Below, one piece after another: positions 33,401 to 45,091 of a stretch of DNA of 64,000 bases. Position 1 is the stretch's first letter, and every line of letters begins with the position of its first letter. Both the position numbers and the translations under genes were made by a program. Under the pieces are notes generated by a model, which did not search any database, was not told where the DNA came from, and saw nothing but the letters and a program-made list of their open reading frames with translations. The DNA is taken from positions 8,018,001 through 8,082,000 of the forward strand of contig NC_062254.1 of the NCBI RefSeq assembly GCF_905475465.1, read 5' to 3'. The stretch comes from Pieris napi (lineage: Eukaryota; Arthropoda; Insecta; Lepidoptera; Pieridae).

Positions 33401-35128
33401 TTATTACATATGTAATAAATATGATTTTCTTAATTAATTTCTATGTAACTTTGTGAGTTAATATTACCATAGTAGCGAAGTAAAAACGTCATAAATGTTG
33501 ATAAATTAATATCGAATCAGTTGATCTAATAGGATGATTAATACAAATTAACCACCCTGATGTATCCTTATATAGCAGCCGTCATTTGTTATTTTTTTTA
33601 TATCTTACTCAAGGTCTTCATAAAACTGTTTTACCTTCATTTATCAAATTTAGAAGGAAGGGGATCTAATACTGTATATTTCGTCGCTTATGCAGGATAA
33701 AGAAAATATATGTTCTCGTGTTGAATGGATGAAAGCTTGTGAATATAGAGACTGTTACTTCATATAGAAGGAAGTTTTTGAGTAAAATTTCAGTCCTTTG
33801 AACAAGTCTTTTGTTAAACGTTTTATTTGTTCAGAGATTTATTGCACCTGGAATAACGTAATAAATAAAAACTAATTTTAAAAATATTGACCTCCGTACT
33901 CAGTTTGAGTAGTATAATTTTAGTAAAAGGCTGCTCGAGCGCGTGCTTGGGGATATAATTGGAATCTCTTCGGAGTGTAAGGCTATCCATTTACATTTAT
34001 TACATATGTAATAAATATGATTTTCTTAATTAATTTCTATGTAACTTTGTGAGTTAATATTACCATAGTAGCGAAGTAAAAACGTCATAAATGTTGATAA
34101 ATTAATATCGAATCAGTTGATCTAATAGGATGATTAATACAAATTAACCACCCTGATGTATCCTTATATAGCAGCCGTCATTTGTTATTTTTTTTATATC
34201 TTACTCAAGGTCTTCATAAAACTGTTTTACCTTCATTTATCAAATTTAGAAGGAAGGGGATCTAATACTGTATATTTCGTCGCTTATGCAGGATAAAGAA
34301 AATATATGTTCTCGTGTTGAATGGATGAAAGCTTGTGAATATAGAGACTGTTACTTCATATAGAAGGAAGTTTTTGAGTAAAATTTCAGTCCTTTGAACA
34401 AGTCTTTTGTTAAACGTTTTATTTGTTCAGAGATTTATTGCACCTGGAATAACGTAATAAATAAAAACTAATTTTAAAAATATTGACCTCCGTACTCAGT
34501 TTGAGTAGTATAATTTTAGTAAAAGGCTGCTCGAGCGCGTGCTTGGGGATATAATTGGAATCTCTTCGGAGTGTAAGGCTATCCATTTACATTTATTACA
34601 TATGTAATAAATATGATTTTCTTAATTAATTTCTATGTAACTTTGTGAGTTAATATTACCATAGTAGCGAAGTAAAAACGTCATAAATGTTGATAAATTA
34701 ATATCGAATCAGTTGATCTAATAGGATGATTAATACAAATTAACCACCCTGATGTATCCTTATATAGCAGTCGTCATTTGTTATTTTTTTTATATCTTAC
34801 TCAAGGTCTTCATAAAACTGTTTTACCTTCATTTATCAAATTTAGAAGGAAGGGGATCTAATACTGTATATTTCGTCGCTTATGCAGGATAAAGAAAATA
34901 TATGTTCTCGTGTTGAATGGATGAAAGCTTGTGAATATAGAGACTGTTACTTCATATAGAAGGAAGTTTTTGAGTAAAATTTCAGTCCTTTGAACAAGTC
35001 TTTTGTTAAACGTTTTATTTGTTCAGAGATTTATTGCACCTGGAATAACGTAATAAATAAAAACTAATTTTAAAAATATTGTCCTCCGTACTCAGTTTGA
35101 GTAGTATAATTTTAGTAAAAGGCTGCTC
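33339..35128. repeat. tandem triplication of a 596-bp unit
   Basis: GAGCGCGTGCTTGGGGATAT recurs at 33341, 33937 and 34533, exactly 596 bp apart. The array ends after GGCTGCTC at 35128. Copies 1 and 2 look identical. Copy 3 differs at only two positions that I noticed (GCAGTCGTC for GCAGCCGTC; TTGTCCTCC for TTGACCTCC). Each unit begins in LINE sequence and contains a 20-bp palindrome TTTATTACATATGTAATAAA. No frame spans the unit. Either a recent duplication or an assembly artefact. Confidence 0.95.
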
Positions 35129-35199
35129 CGACTTGACTCGGTTGAATTTTTTTAATAAATAGAAATCGTTCTATGCGCTTTTGAGATATTTTGTTTCAA

Positions 35200-35545
35200 A
35201 CATAAGAAAAGGCCGGCAACGCATTAGCGAGTCTGGCACTATTCCAGAGTCCTGCTGATAGAGGACAAGTGTTTGTTTTTTTTAATTTATGTTATTATTA
35301 TTAATTACTTAATATGTCATGTGGAACATGTCGGTGTAATGGTTGCAGCTCCTTACAAACGTTGTGTAAAAAAAAATGGCGATTAAAAAGAGTGGTGGAG
35401 GGTTTATTGCCAGTTCTTCTCTCCCGTTCTACGCTCTTGATTTGAGAACAGGCAGTAAATGTAAAATTAGAAGCATTAATACGTATTTCTTTACTGACGA
35501 GTCTTAAGTGTACATTATGTTACCTATATGATTATATGATTTTTT
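35200..35545 (+). repeat. LINE 3' end, families E/C type
   Basis: AAGGCCGGCAACGCATTAGC, then GTCATGTGGAACATG, then GGCGATTAAAAAGAGTGGTG and CCAGTTCTTCTCTCCCGTTC form a longer 3' end in the sense orientation than the copies at 17.0, 23.6 and 55.8 kb. It shows that the GCCGGCAACGCA block and the family C block can belong to one element. Confidence 0.7.
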
Positions 35546-36649
35546 ACTTTACTTTATCATTTAACATCAGGTATACCTCAGTTTTGTAGTATTAAAAAGC
35601 AAATCATTCTTTCTTTGTCGGTTTTTGTTAAGTTTAATTTATTAGTTAACCAAACCGTAAAGGAACTGCCCTATGATCCAATGTGGGTGGAACTTCACGT
35701 TTCTATGTACTTAAGATATAAAATAATATATCGCTGATATGACATCGTGGGTGAGGTCTTATGAATATTCATTACAGGATTCGAATCAGGATATGGCTTA
35801 CTTTATGGTCGCCCTGTGTTTTTGTTTTATGACAATTGACCTAAATAAAGCATTGTTGTGAATGAAAGGCTAAATTATTTTAGTATTATGTTTCCAGACG
35901 TATTATTTTGAATCGCACAGAAGGCTTATCGCCTAAAATGATTTATCCGGAAAGCCTAAGTTCGATTTCTCACAAGGAAAATGAACAAGTGATTGCTCTT
36001 TACAGAAGAAGATTTAATAGCTGAAATTTGTACATTCATTCCATATAGACAAACGCATTACCTCGGTTAATGTTCGGTACAAAAAAAATCATCATATAAA
36101 ATTGTCATCATAAAAAATCATCATATAAATTAAAGGAAACCTCACAAAACGTATTAAAAATTGTATGTTCTATTATATGTAATATCTGATTAATTTAAAC
36201 CTATTATTATTGATTATTTCTTTCTTATTTCTATTTACTTTTTAACGGAGGCCTTTACCCTAACCTGTTAATTCATAAATAAATAATATATATATTATAT
36301 ATTACTAACATAATCTAAGCTAACCTCCGAACAAAATCAATATTTACTGTTACTGTAATATAGCAACTAACTAACTATTGTAAAACAGGAAATAAAAAGG
36401 CTTATTATTATTATTGATTATTATAATTATTAAATTATGCACCATAGTATAGGACTGTTCTACGAGTAGCGTGCTAAGTCAACATTTATTTAATCGGTTC
36501 GGTGTTCACAGAAAGCTGATAAGCTAATATATCATATGATATATCGCATTCTGTTAAAACAAAGATATCTTTATATAAGCCTGGAGTTGAAATCTATCGC
36601 TATTTTTATACTTATAGAGTAAAACATCTCTCGCCCCATTATTAAATAT
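35546..36649. other. AT-rich intergenic DNA
   Basis: No gene recognised. It includes A/T simple repeats near 36280-36305 and a palindrome ATATATCATATGATATAT near 36526. Confidence 0.4.
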
Positions 36650-36840
36650 TTATTTTATTTATTTACACTTCGTTGCATTACAATATAACAATTTAACATA
36701 ATTAAACATAAAGGAGGGCAACTGGCGGCCTTATCGCTTTCGAGCGATCTCCTCCAGTCAACCACTGTGAAAACGAAAAAAACCTATTAATTCAGATAGG
36801 GTAGCCAAGAGGTGAAAACAACAAACAATGCTAGGTTAAC
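36650..36840 (-). repeat. LINE 3' end, family D
   Basis: ACACTTCGTTGCATTACAAT leads to GGAGGGCAACTGGCGGCC and TTATCGCTTTCGAGCGATCT, matching the copy at 40165-40335 closely and the 52.3-kb copy in reverse. Confidence 0.75.
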
Positions 36841-37261
36841 GTTACTTAAACTACTCGAAACTCAGAAGAATCCCGACGAAGTGATCGCATTCCATACGAA
36901 CGTGTGATTGTTTTCCGCTGTCAGCTGTCAGTATCATTTGTTTTTTTCAATAAAACGATTACCACAGATCATATGATTATTTTACTCTTAAGGCCCTTTG
37001 CACCGCAATCACTTAAAATGCTAATATCCCCAAAGCACACGCATCGAATGCTAATGTAACTAAATCGTCTTCAAAAGCAATACTTCATGACAATTGGCCA
37101 TTCCGTATTCATAGAGGAGAGACCACCGACTTTGTAGCATTTCATAAGGTTATTTAAGAATTATGGCTCTTATTTCTAAAGTAATACTGAAAGAAATTTT
37201 ATCAAAAAAAAAAGAGTAATTTTTAATTGTACATTATTTTTGAATCAAAAGCTATTGCTGT

Positions 37262-37565
37262 CAATGGGCGGTGCTGGCTTTCGGCTTCATCGTGCGACTC
37301 TCATCCCTGAGGTCGTAGGTTCGTGGCAATGAGCGCCAATGAGTCCATAGTCTACGAGCATGTGCATATTCAACACTCGGTCGTATGGTGAAGGAAAACA
37401 TCGTGAAGAAAATCTGTAGACCAAAATACCAGCGTAGGTCCAGCCATGCTTAACCTACTTGATTAGGAAAAAAACAAAAGACGAAACATATACACAAATC
37501 TGAGGCCCAGACCAAAAAGGTTGTAGCGCCACTAGTTTTTATCGCTGCCAGAATTTATTAGATTT
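37262..37565 (+). repeat. SINE family A, nearly full-length
   Basis: It starts with GGCGGTGCTGGCTTTCGGCT, has a degenerate B-box region (TGAGGTCGTAGGTTCGTGGC) and the central GTGAAGGAAAACATCGTGAA, and ends TCTGAGGCCCAGACC then GTTGTAGCGCCACT. It shows the full order of family A blocks. Confidence 0.8.
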
Positions 37566-38954
37566 CTGTTAGATCTTTGCATTTAAGATTTAATCACGAA
37601 AACAAAATATGTGAAATTATTCATTTGTTGTACAATGTAGACAGATTCACACTGTAATTAAAAAGGAAATTTATCTTACATTTTTAAAAATAGATGAAAA
37701 GATAAACATAATATTATCTCTTAAGTTTTTCTACTAAACATCAAAGATATTGTTATGTAAACAGTATTTAAACATTTTTTAATAGATTGGACACAGTTGA
37801 GTAGAATGATTTCATGTGACGAATTTAGAAACCAGCTGTTATTCGAAAACCACTTCCGAATAATCTTATAAAAGTGTCCATTTCTTTTATACAAGAGATT
37901 TTCCTATATGTTCTATTTAAAGAAGAATTTTTTGGAGACACAAGCCTCACAAGCCGCAGGTGTTTGATATAAACCAGTGCCTTAAAATTTTATAGATATT
38001 TGTATTGAAGAGAATGTTTTTGTTGTATAATAACAATTTATACAATGGGATACTATAGGTATTGTATGTGCTAATTTTATACTACATTTTCCTTTTACCA
38101 ATATTTATTCATTTGACGTTCTTTAATCAGGGCGATTTGCGCACCTGATTTAGATTGGTGAAACGAAACGACAGATCGTGTCGAGTTGGACTAGCTGTTG
38201 ACCAATCACAATAAAACGTATCCCGTTAACGTTCCGTTTCTCTACATACATTTGATTCGCGCGTTTGAGAAAATAATATTATTTTTAAGGAACCACTTAT
38301 GATCTCGTAAACAATTTCGTGAAATTATATTTTAATTATTTACATCGCGTACTCAAAATTATAGACTGAAGCTGAAATTAAAAATTATGCTACCCTTCAG
38401 CAATTAATATTGAATACATTTTCAAGATCATTAAATTTCTTAGACGAAATTGTTTCGTGAACGGGAATGAAGCTAAATATGCTTTAATTAATATTTGAAT
38501 TTTAAAAGCCATTAGCAGCTTTCTTTGTGTTTATGTTAACACATTGCAAAAGCAGGTACAAAGCTCTTTGTCCCTTGATTCTTTACACTTTGAAGGGTTT
38601 CTTATAAAAAGCCAATTTTCGTTGTTGTTTAGTGTTATTGTCCCTCCTATTTGCTTTTCAACCGACTTTAAAACCGAAAGAGTCTCCTTTGTAGAAGTCT
38701 TCTATTTCATATATTTACGTGTGTTTATTGTATCAAGCGTAATTCCTCTGATCTGCTGAGATTCGACTGGACTTATTATATATTGGATGGAGGAAAACAT
38801 AAACACATGCTCTGCGAAGAATTGTTACATACAGACACGCGACACACAGACATACGGACGTTATATCATGATGCATCATGCCGCGAATCAACGCACGCGC
38901 AATCAATTATTTTATGAGACTGGAAGCAACGAGCAGGTCAATTTGAATAAAGGA
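37566..38954. other. AT-rich intergenic DNA
   Basis: No gene is supported. The frames near 38544 and 38787 lie partly in repeat DNA and have no recognisable domain. Confidence 0.4.
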
Positions 38955-39075
38955 CTAATCGCCGCCCATGGAGACCTTCAACGGCAGGGGGTCTGTGCGT
39001 TGTCGGCCTTTGAGGAAATGGTGCGCTCTTTTCTAGAAAGCTCCTAAGTTTATCGGTTCAGAAATACCTATGCTG
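38955..39075 (-). repeat. LINE 3' fragment, family E
   Basis: CGCCGCCCATGGAGACCTTC and GTCGGCCTTTGAGGAAATGG are the reverse complement of the 3' block that follows the WNQLP-type protein end in this LINE family. Confidence 0.65.
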
Positions 39076-39124
39076 GCAGTTTTTCCATAAAGAAGAAAAA
39101 TCCTTGACCAATCACACTGTCGAC

Positions 39125-39418
39125 TTCTTCTTATAGTGCCATCTCCATGCGAAGGTTGGCGATCATCATGGCTAGCTTAATTTTGGATGCCGCGCTTCTA
39201 AACAATGACTTGGTGCTTTGGCCAAACCTTTGTCTAAAGTTTTTCAGCCAAGACGTGCGTCTGCGGCCAGTTCTCCTTCTACCTACCACTTTGCCTTGTA
39301 TGATAAGTTGATGCTCGGTTTTTGGTGGTACTTAAAACGTGTCCGAAATACTCAAGTTTCCTTTTCTTAGTTGTCATAAGGACTTCTTTGTTCTTCAGCA
39401 TTCTGTTCTTCGTTCACA
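39125..39418 (-). mobile_element. 5'-truncated LINE insertion with 12-bp target duplication
   Basis: The 294-bp fragment translates on the minus strand, with small breaks, to the C-terminal tail of an RTE-like reverse transcriptase (TTKKRKLEYFGHV, RRRTGRR, AMMIANLRMEMAL). It is flanked by the perfect 12-bp repeat CACACTGTCGAC at 39113-39124 and 39419-39430. The element's 3' end (low coordinates) finishes in an AAG-type repeat. This is the expected outcome of target-primed reverse transcription. Confidence 0.85.
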
Positions 39419-39434
39419 CACACTGTCGACATTT

Positions 39435-39705
39435 GTCTGCTCATTGGTCTGGTGGTTAGTACCCCTGACTGCGAATCCATGGGTCCCGGGTTCGATCCCC
39501 GGCTGAGACAAACATCGATGTGATGAGCATTTGGTGTTGTGCTTAGGTCTTGGGTGTTTAAATATGTATTTATATGTCTATCTATCTATAATATGTATGT
39601 ATATCCGTTGCCTAGTACCCATAACACAAGCTTCACCAGCTTAGCATGGGACTAGGTCAATTGGTGTGAATTGTCCAATATGAAAAAAAAATTAAAATTA
39701 AAATT
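39435..39705 (+). repeat. tRNA-derived SINE family B, copy 1
   Basis: The tRNA-like head carries an A box (TGGTCTGGTGGTTAGT) and a B box (GGTTCGATCCC) and is followed by a body beginning ACATCGATGTGATGAGCATT and an A-rich tail. The A and B boxes are the internal RNA polymerase III promoter. Almost identical to copy 2 at 50.8 kb. It starts 5 bp after the right target repeat of the LINE insertion. Confidence 0.9.
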
Positions 39706-40109
39706 CATTCGCAATAAGTAAGAGTGTGAGACTAAAGAGACTTCAATAAAGTAGGTATAAAATAGGTGTAAAACTTTGCGCCGCTTTTGTTTCTCTGTGT
39801 CATAGTCTCAAAATATTAACGTATTAAACCATAAAACTGTGTTTCATAATAAGCTCTAGTAATACCTTACTGTAGTTAGGTAATTTCTAAAATTACAATT
39901 GCATGAGTTGGATTTCATCCAGGTGTTAAAACTGTATTAGCCGCAAACTATTTAGGAAGTCCGGTTTTCAGTTGAAATATTCAGATTATTCATTTCTACT
40001 TACGTCTGCGGGTTTGTCTGAAAAAAACATATTTAATATAGAATTTAATATAATATAACAGGATTTCTTTGGAGTTGCCGTGTATTCCCGAATTAGAAGC
40101 ATTTTATAA

Positions 40110-40495
40110 TTAATTGAGCAGTGTTGAGGTCGTACGTTCGATCCCCGGCTGTGTGGGGCTTTCTTTCGATATTCATATTTATTTATTTATTAACACTTCG
40201 TTGCTTTACAATACAAAAATTGAACTGGCGGCCTTATCGCTTTCGAGCGATCTCTTTCAGGCAATCACTGCGAGAGGGAAAAAAATGTATTAAATTATAT
40301 AAGGTAGGCAAGAAGTACAAAAATACATATTACATATAGTTATTATGAAAAAAAACTAGTTTAGTGTCAGACACAGGAGGCTGATCACCTACTTGCTTAT
40401 AAGATTGACAAATGATGATGAAATGATACAGAAATCTGAGGCCCAGATGTGAAGAGGTAGCTCCACTGATTTATTTATATTTATTTTTAATAATT
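40110..40495 (+). repeat. SINE family A, interrupted by a LINE end
   Basis: The head (GTACGTTCGATCCCCGGCTG, about 40131) and tail (CACAGGAGGCTGATCACCTA to TCTGAGGCCCAGA, 40370-40490) are separated by a family D LINE 3' end. The central SINE block is missing, so the insertion was accompanied by a deletion. Confidence 0.65.
40165..40335 (-). repeat. LINE 3' end, family D
   Basis: AACACTTCGTTGCTTTACAA, then GAACTGGCGGCC, then TTATCGCTTTCGAGCGATCT, as in 36650-36840. It lies inside a SINE. Confidence 0.75.
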
Positions 40496-40965
40496 AATTA
40501 ATAAGTCTGAGGTCCACTTAGCTGTGTGCTAGTGGTTTCGTTTTAATAATATTAAGGTACTAAGATATCCTGTGGTAGTTCTTGGGTTCGATTATTGGCG
40601 AAATAATATTTTATTGGACGTGATACAAGCCATTATCTACTTTGTTATCAATGAAACATACGTAGAAATGTATCTGCCCCATGTTTCATTAAGGAATTGC
40701 GGTAGATCAAATAAATTGATACACAAAAAGCGGTGCCGACGTTTCGTTAAACGCATGATATTAATTGTAATAAAATAAAGTTAATCTAAAAGAGTTTAGT
40801 TCTTACTGACCTTGTTCTCGAAAAACAATTTTCCAAATATACCGAACCAAATGGTTAAAATTGACGAATCAAAACTGCTTTGTAAAAAGCTTTCACGAGG
40901 AAGTGCTTAGCATATAACTGAATTTCCACGAGCTGCCATAAATGTTCTATTGTAATCTTATCTAA

Positions 40966-41393
40966 TCTTCTAATATATAAAATTCTGGTGTCACAATGTT
41001 CGTTCCTATACTCCTCCGAAACGGCTCGACCGATTTTGTGAAATCTTTTATGTATATTCAGTAAGTCTGAGAATCGGCTACTATCCATCTTTCAAGCCCC
41101 TATTTTTTTTTCGTTTATATTTTTTTTGGTACAGCATACAAAAATACATAAAACCCTTTATTTTTATCCCTCTACAATCAACCCCTATTTTTTATTTGTT
41201 AATTAAAATCTTATGACTTGAAGTCTGAGGTTTATATAGAGAAAAATTCACAGAAAAACCTAAAAAGTTTTCTTTCCACAAAACCGAACAGTCTATGGGG
41301 TAGTAGCATAGCAAAATGTTCCATGTTGGTATGTACTAAAAAGGTAGGCTAAGTATCACATTAAGGAGAAACGAAGTTCGCGGGGCAAGCTAG
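40966..41393 (+). mobile_element. short non-autonomous Helitron, chimeric 3' end
   Basis: It begins TC after A (TCTTCTAATATATAAAATTC), followed by the CTCCGAAACGGCTCGACCGA block of the 6255-11912 family. It ends GGGGCAAGCTAG before T. Its 3' half (ATGTTGGTATGTAC onwards) is unlike that family and matches the partial Helitron end at 28.1 kb instead. It has 5' and 3' ends of different lineages, 428 bp. Confidence 0.82.
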
Positions 41394-42469
41394 TCTATTA
41401 TAAAATATCTATGAATTATTTAAACAAATATTTTTGGCGTTGCCATAGTGCAATTCCGAGAACGCGTGTGCAATGTCGCGTCAGCGTCCTTGATATTATT
41501 ATTGTGTGTCACTGTGTGATGATATTTAATATCAAGAGGTAATTAATAGAACATTGGATTACGCTACCTTATATATGTGATATAACTTTTAATTTCGTGA
41601 TCGTTTTGTTGCTGTTTCTTTCTTTTGAGACGGACAAACGTAAATATTATATTGTGGATGCTATGGTGCTATGGATGTAATTGGTCCTGGCTCAGCATTA
41701 TACTGAGGAGCAGACTGCTCCACAGCGCTGGTCATTCTGCCAGAGATCACAGCAGCTAGTTTCCAACTCAGTCGCTAAAAAATAAAAAGAATGTAATAAT
41801 AATAATACTTAGTAAAAAAATAATATTAGTAAAAGTTAGCAGTGAAAGTAATGAAGTCTTATGCAAAATGGTATTGGTATTGACAAGATATTGTGTGTAA
41901 TACAGTTCTCTTTAATTACGCTGAAGATAGGCTACGCCAATTCGCATAATACGGTAAAGATTTGAATAACGTCCTATTGTCATGTCTATATACATTGTTA
42001 TGAATACTGTTCTAGGAAATTGTCTTTTAAATTGAGTTAAGTGCTTGTTTATTTCTTTAATAAATAAATATAACATTGCTCTGTGGTTAGTCACGGGAAT
42101 GGCGAGACTCGTTCGTTCTTTTAAAAATTAAAATGTTTATAAAACCTTTATTCATACTAAGTCACAAAAGCTCGAATTAATCTTTGAGTTTAAGACCCCT
42201 GTACTATATATAAACTTTACACATATAAATCTCGTTCAATAACCCACCGGAGTACATAAGTTATAAGTTATATAATCCTTAAGTTTAATCCATAAACTTA
42301 GTATATATTGGGAGACTGTGGGATATCGGATCTTGGTATTAGGTTCCTGTGAGTAATTACATTAATATACGGGGAGCCTGAAGTGAATGTGAAATTATTA
42401 ATCATAAAATCTTTTATTTTAATTAACTAAATAAACAAATGACTGCTGATGCATATTTAGAAGCATTTT
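41394..42469. other. AT-rich intergenic DNA with a possible LINE tail
   Basis: The segment 41680-41850 (GGCTCAGCATTATACTGAGG then a TAATAATAATA tract, then TTAGCAGTGAAAGTAATGAA) resembles the 3' tail after the LINE remnant at 51.1-51.7 kb. Nothing else was recognised. Confidence 0.35.
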
Positions 42470-42780
42470 ACCCGACTTCCCCTGCTCTACAAACCAGGAC
42501 GGATAGGCCGATATGAATATGGCCCTTGCTGTTCCAAGGTCCATTCCACATCATAATTGGCCGTTGGGGGCCGTCACATCAATGGCTGATCGCGTGACGG
42601 GATGCAAGGCTGTTACCGTATTTTGCCCCGTTTTCTGGTGGCGTCGTAGGGTTTTAGGAACATTAGCGACTCCCACATAACCCTCCACCACAAGGTTGTC
42701 GCGCCGTGGTATGCGTCTTACCCCACAAATGTAACAACAGTACAGAAATGGGGCCAAGTCCAAGGGTTGTAGAGACATTG
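42470..42780 (-). repeat. GC-richer unclassified segment
   Basis: About 300 bp is distinctly richer in G and C than its surroundings and stays open on the minus strand for 75 codons (42778-42551). The peptide includes CCYICGVRR and PRRDNLVVEGYVG. It may be a fragment of a non-LTR element or another repeat. I do not recognise it and see no start, splice or domain evidence for a gene. Confidence 0.35.
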
Positions 42781-43419
42781 TTTTTTTATTGTGAAAATTA
42801 ATTTTTAATTACAATTTAATTTAATTACCAGCTAAATTCAGCTGCAAAATACAAACGCTAAATTGTGAAAAAATCTAGCTGCGAATTTATCGAACAATTA
42901 TTTGTACTTCGTGATACTTTTTTTGCGCTTTCACATCAAATTTTGTATTTTTTTTCTCTTTATATACCAATGTTTCAGTGTGCCATTGGCAAACTTAAAA
43001 TAAATATTGGAATAATATATAAATAAAAACTATTGATTGAAAGGTCAGAATTCATTTTAAACCTTAGTGACGCTTCTCACAGCAAAACAAAAAAGTCGAA
43101 AGGACATTTCGCTTGACATGACGTATAAAAGTTTAGTGAAAAGTAAATTATAGACTACAATGAAATGTGAATATTCTTTGAATTCAAGTTGCACTGAATT
43201 TTTAACGTTTAAATACAGACGTTTTTTAAATATCGAGTTGAACATTATGAAACGGAATTGTATTAAAACTGTTCTTAACTTTTTCTTTATATGAATATTT
43301 TTTAACTTTAAACTCAACATTGAAGTTCCAATCGTTGGGCCCCTTAGGCTAGAGCGAACCCTCAGGCGGAAACCTTAGGGCTCTAAAAACGTGTAAGTTG
43401 TCTAAATCAAAAAGAGCGT
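42781..43419. other. AT-rich intergenic DNA
   Basis: No gene or bounded repeat recognised. Confidence 0.4.
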
Positions 43420-43535
43420 ACCAACTCTTAAAAAGCAACGCACTCGCTTTTCTCGCATTGAGTGTTCATGGCGATATCACTAAACTTCAGATGAACCTCC
43501 TACCCGTTTGTCCCCTATTCTATAAAAAGTCTGTC
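43420..43535 (+). repeat. LINE 3' fragment, family E
   Basis: AAAAAGCAACGCACTCGC, then GAGTGTTCATGGCGATATCA and GATGAACCTCCTACCCGTTT match the sense 3'-UTR block of family E. Confidence 0.65.
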
Positions 43536-44629
43536 AACACATATCATAAAAAATACATATATGTTTCATCTATGAGTCATTGCCGACTGTAAATAGTTCT
43601 TACGCAATTTTATTGTTTTATGTTCACCGGATGACTCAATTTGTTATTTCAATTCAGCTGATGGTATTTTTACATTTTGTAATTACACCTGCTCGGTTTG
43701 TCAGCCCTTCTTCAGCTAAAAGTAAATATAGATTTATTATTTAATTTGGTTTAAAGCACTATCAAATTCTAAAATAATCGTAAATAGTTTTAAATTTGAA
43801 AATAAGATATAAAAAAGGAAATAACAGTGGTTTTCACATGTCTTACTAAGAAACTGGAGGCTCTTAATATTTACTTGTTTAATTAGAAAAATGGAAGTTT
43901 GGTAAACATACAATTTATCCTACGATAATTATAATTCTTATATTGCTTGTAGATACGGTCAGTAGCGAACACAAACGAATGTGTAATAAATTCTTAATTT
44001 TATTTAAGTGGTAGTATTTATTTTATCAAAGATTTTTTAATAAAATAGTATATGTATAGAATAAATAAATTAATATCAAACGGTAATTCACAATATATAT
44101 TATTAAGAGAATTTACAATATTCTTACATAGTATAAAAATGAATGAAATACTAATAAAAAATACTGGGTGTTAATTGTCCTAATTTTTTTGTTGAACAGT
44201 ATTTTCACCTGAATACCATAGAATTGAATAAAATTCCTGTCGTGAAATATAATCTATGCTTCCATAGACTCATTAAATGCAATCTATATTCATATTGCAT
44301 GTGTTGAGCCATAAATTGTGAAGGCTGGTGCAGAATTTGATAACGATGAGTCAAAATTCGTAGACGCGTCCAGCAGTCTGAATGGAGTGATGTCATTGCG
44401 CTAAATTAAACAGAATAATGTGTAAACATTTGCGGTTTTGTCGCCGACATCAGAGCTCAACAACGCTTTTAGATTGTACGTTTTAACCAACTTTGAAAAA
44501 TAAATGAAGGCGAAAATGAACTTAACTACGATAAACTTAAATTGGTCCTTATTTAGAGAAAATTAACAGCGAATAATGTATCACCTCGACGCAGTTATCA
44601 CCATCTCTATACCATCTGCCCACACACAA
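43536..44629. other. AT-rich intergenic DNA
   Basis: No gene or bounded repeat recognised. Confidence 0.4.
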
Positions 44630-44795
44630 GTGTTTCCGGACCAATTCGACTGAGAGTCCTTCAAGAAACCAATTCTTATAAGGCCGGCAACGCACTCGCA
44701 TGCCCTCTGTCATTGAGATTGTCCATGGGCAGCTCTATCACTTAACGCCAGACGAGACTCCTACACGTATGCCCTCTGTTCTAAAAAATAGATAC
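44630..44795 (+). repeat. LINE 3' fragment, family E
   Basis: CAATTCGACTGAGAGTCCTT encodes the QFD-x-ESF end of the RT protein. AAGGCCGGCAACGCACTCGC and GAGATTGTCCATGGGCAG follow from the 3' UTR. Confidence 0.7.
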
Positions 44796-45091
44796 AAATG
44801 TATTTTATTCGCATCACATGACTTTATAATTCTGATGAAATCTATGCGAAGTTCCTTTGTGTAAGCAATTTGCAAAAAAAATAGTCACAATAATGTATGA
44901 AGAACAGTTACATATGTCGTAACACTTATAGTTCCCTATTTTGTCGGCACCAATTTATTCGTATGGTTTATGACTTACACACTTTACTTTGTGTACTAGT
45001 AAAGAATAAAGATTTAGAAATAGAAAGCTAGAATTCATTTACATAATAATTATTATAGTTCATATTGTTGAAAATATTATATGTATATATA

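Noticed and set aside
33339..35128. LTR retrotransposon with long terminal repeats
   Set aside because: Three direct copies are adjacent with no internal region, primer-binding site or gag/pol sequence, so this is a tandem duplication.
39435..39506. tRNA gene
   Set aside because: The head has A and B boxes, but the acceptor stem is broken and it continues into a repeated SINE body with an A tail, as does the copy at 50.8 kb.
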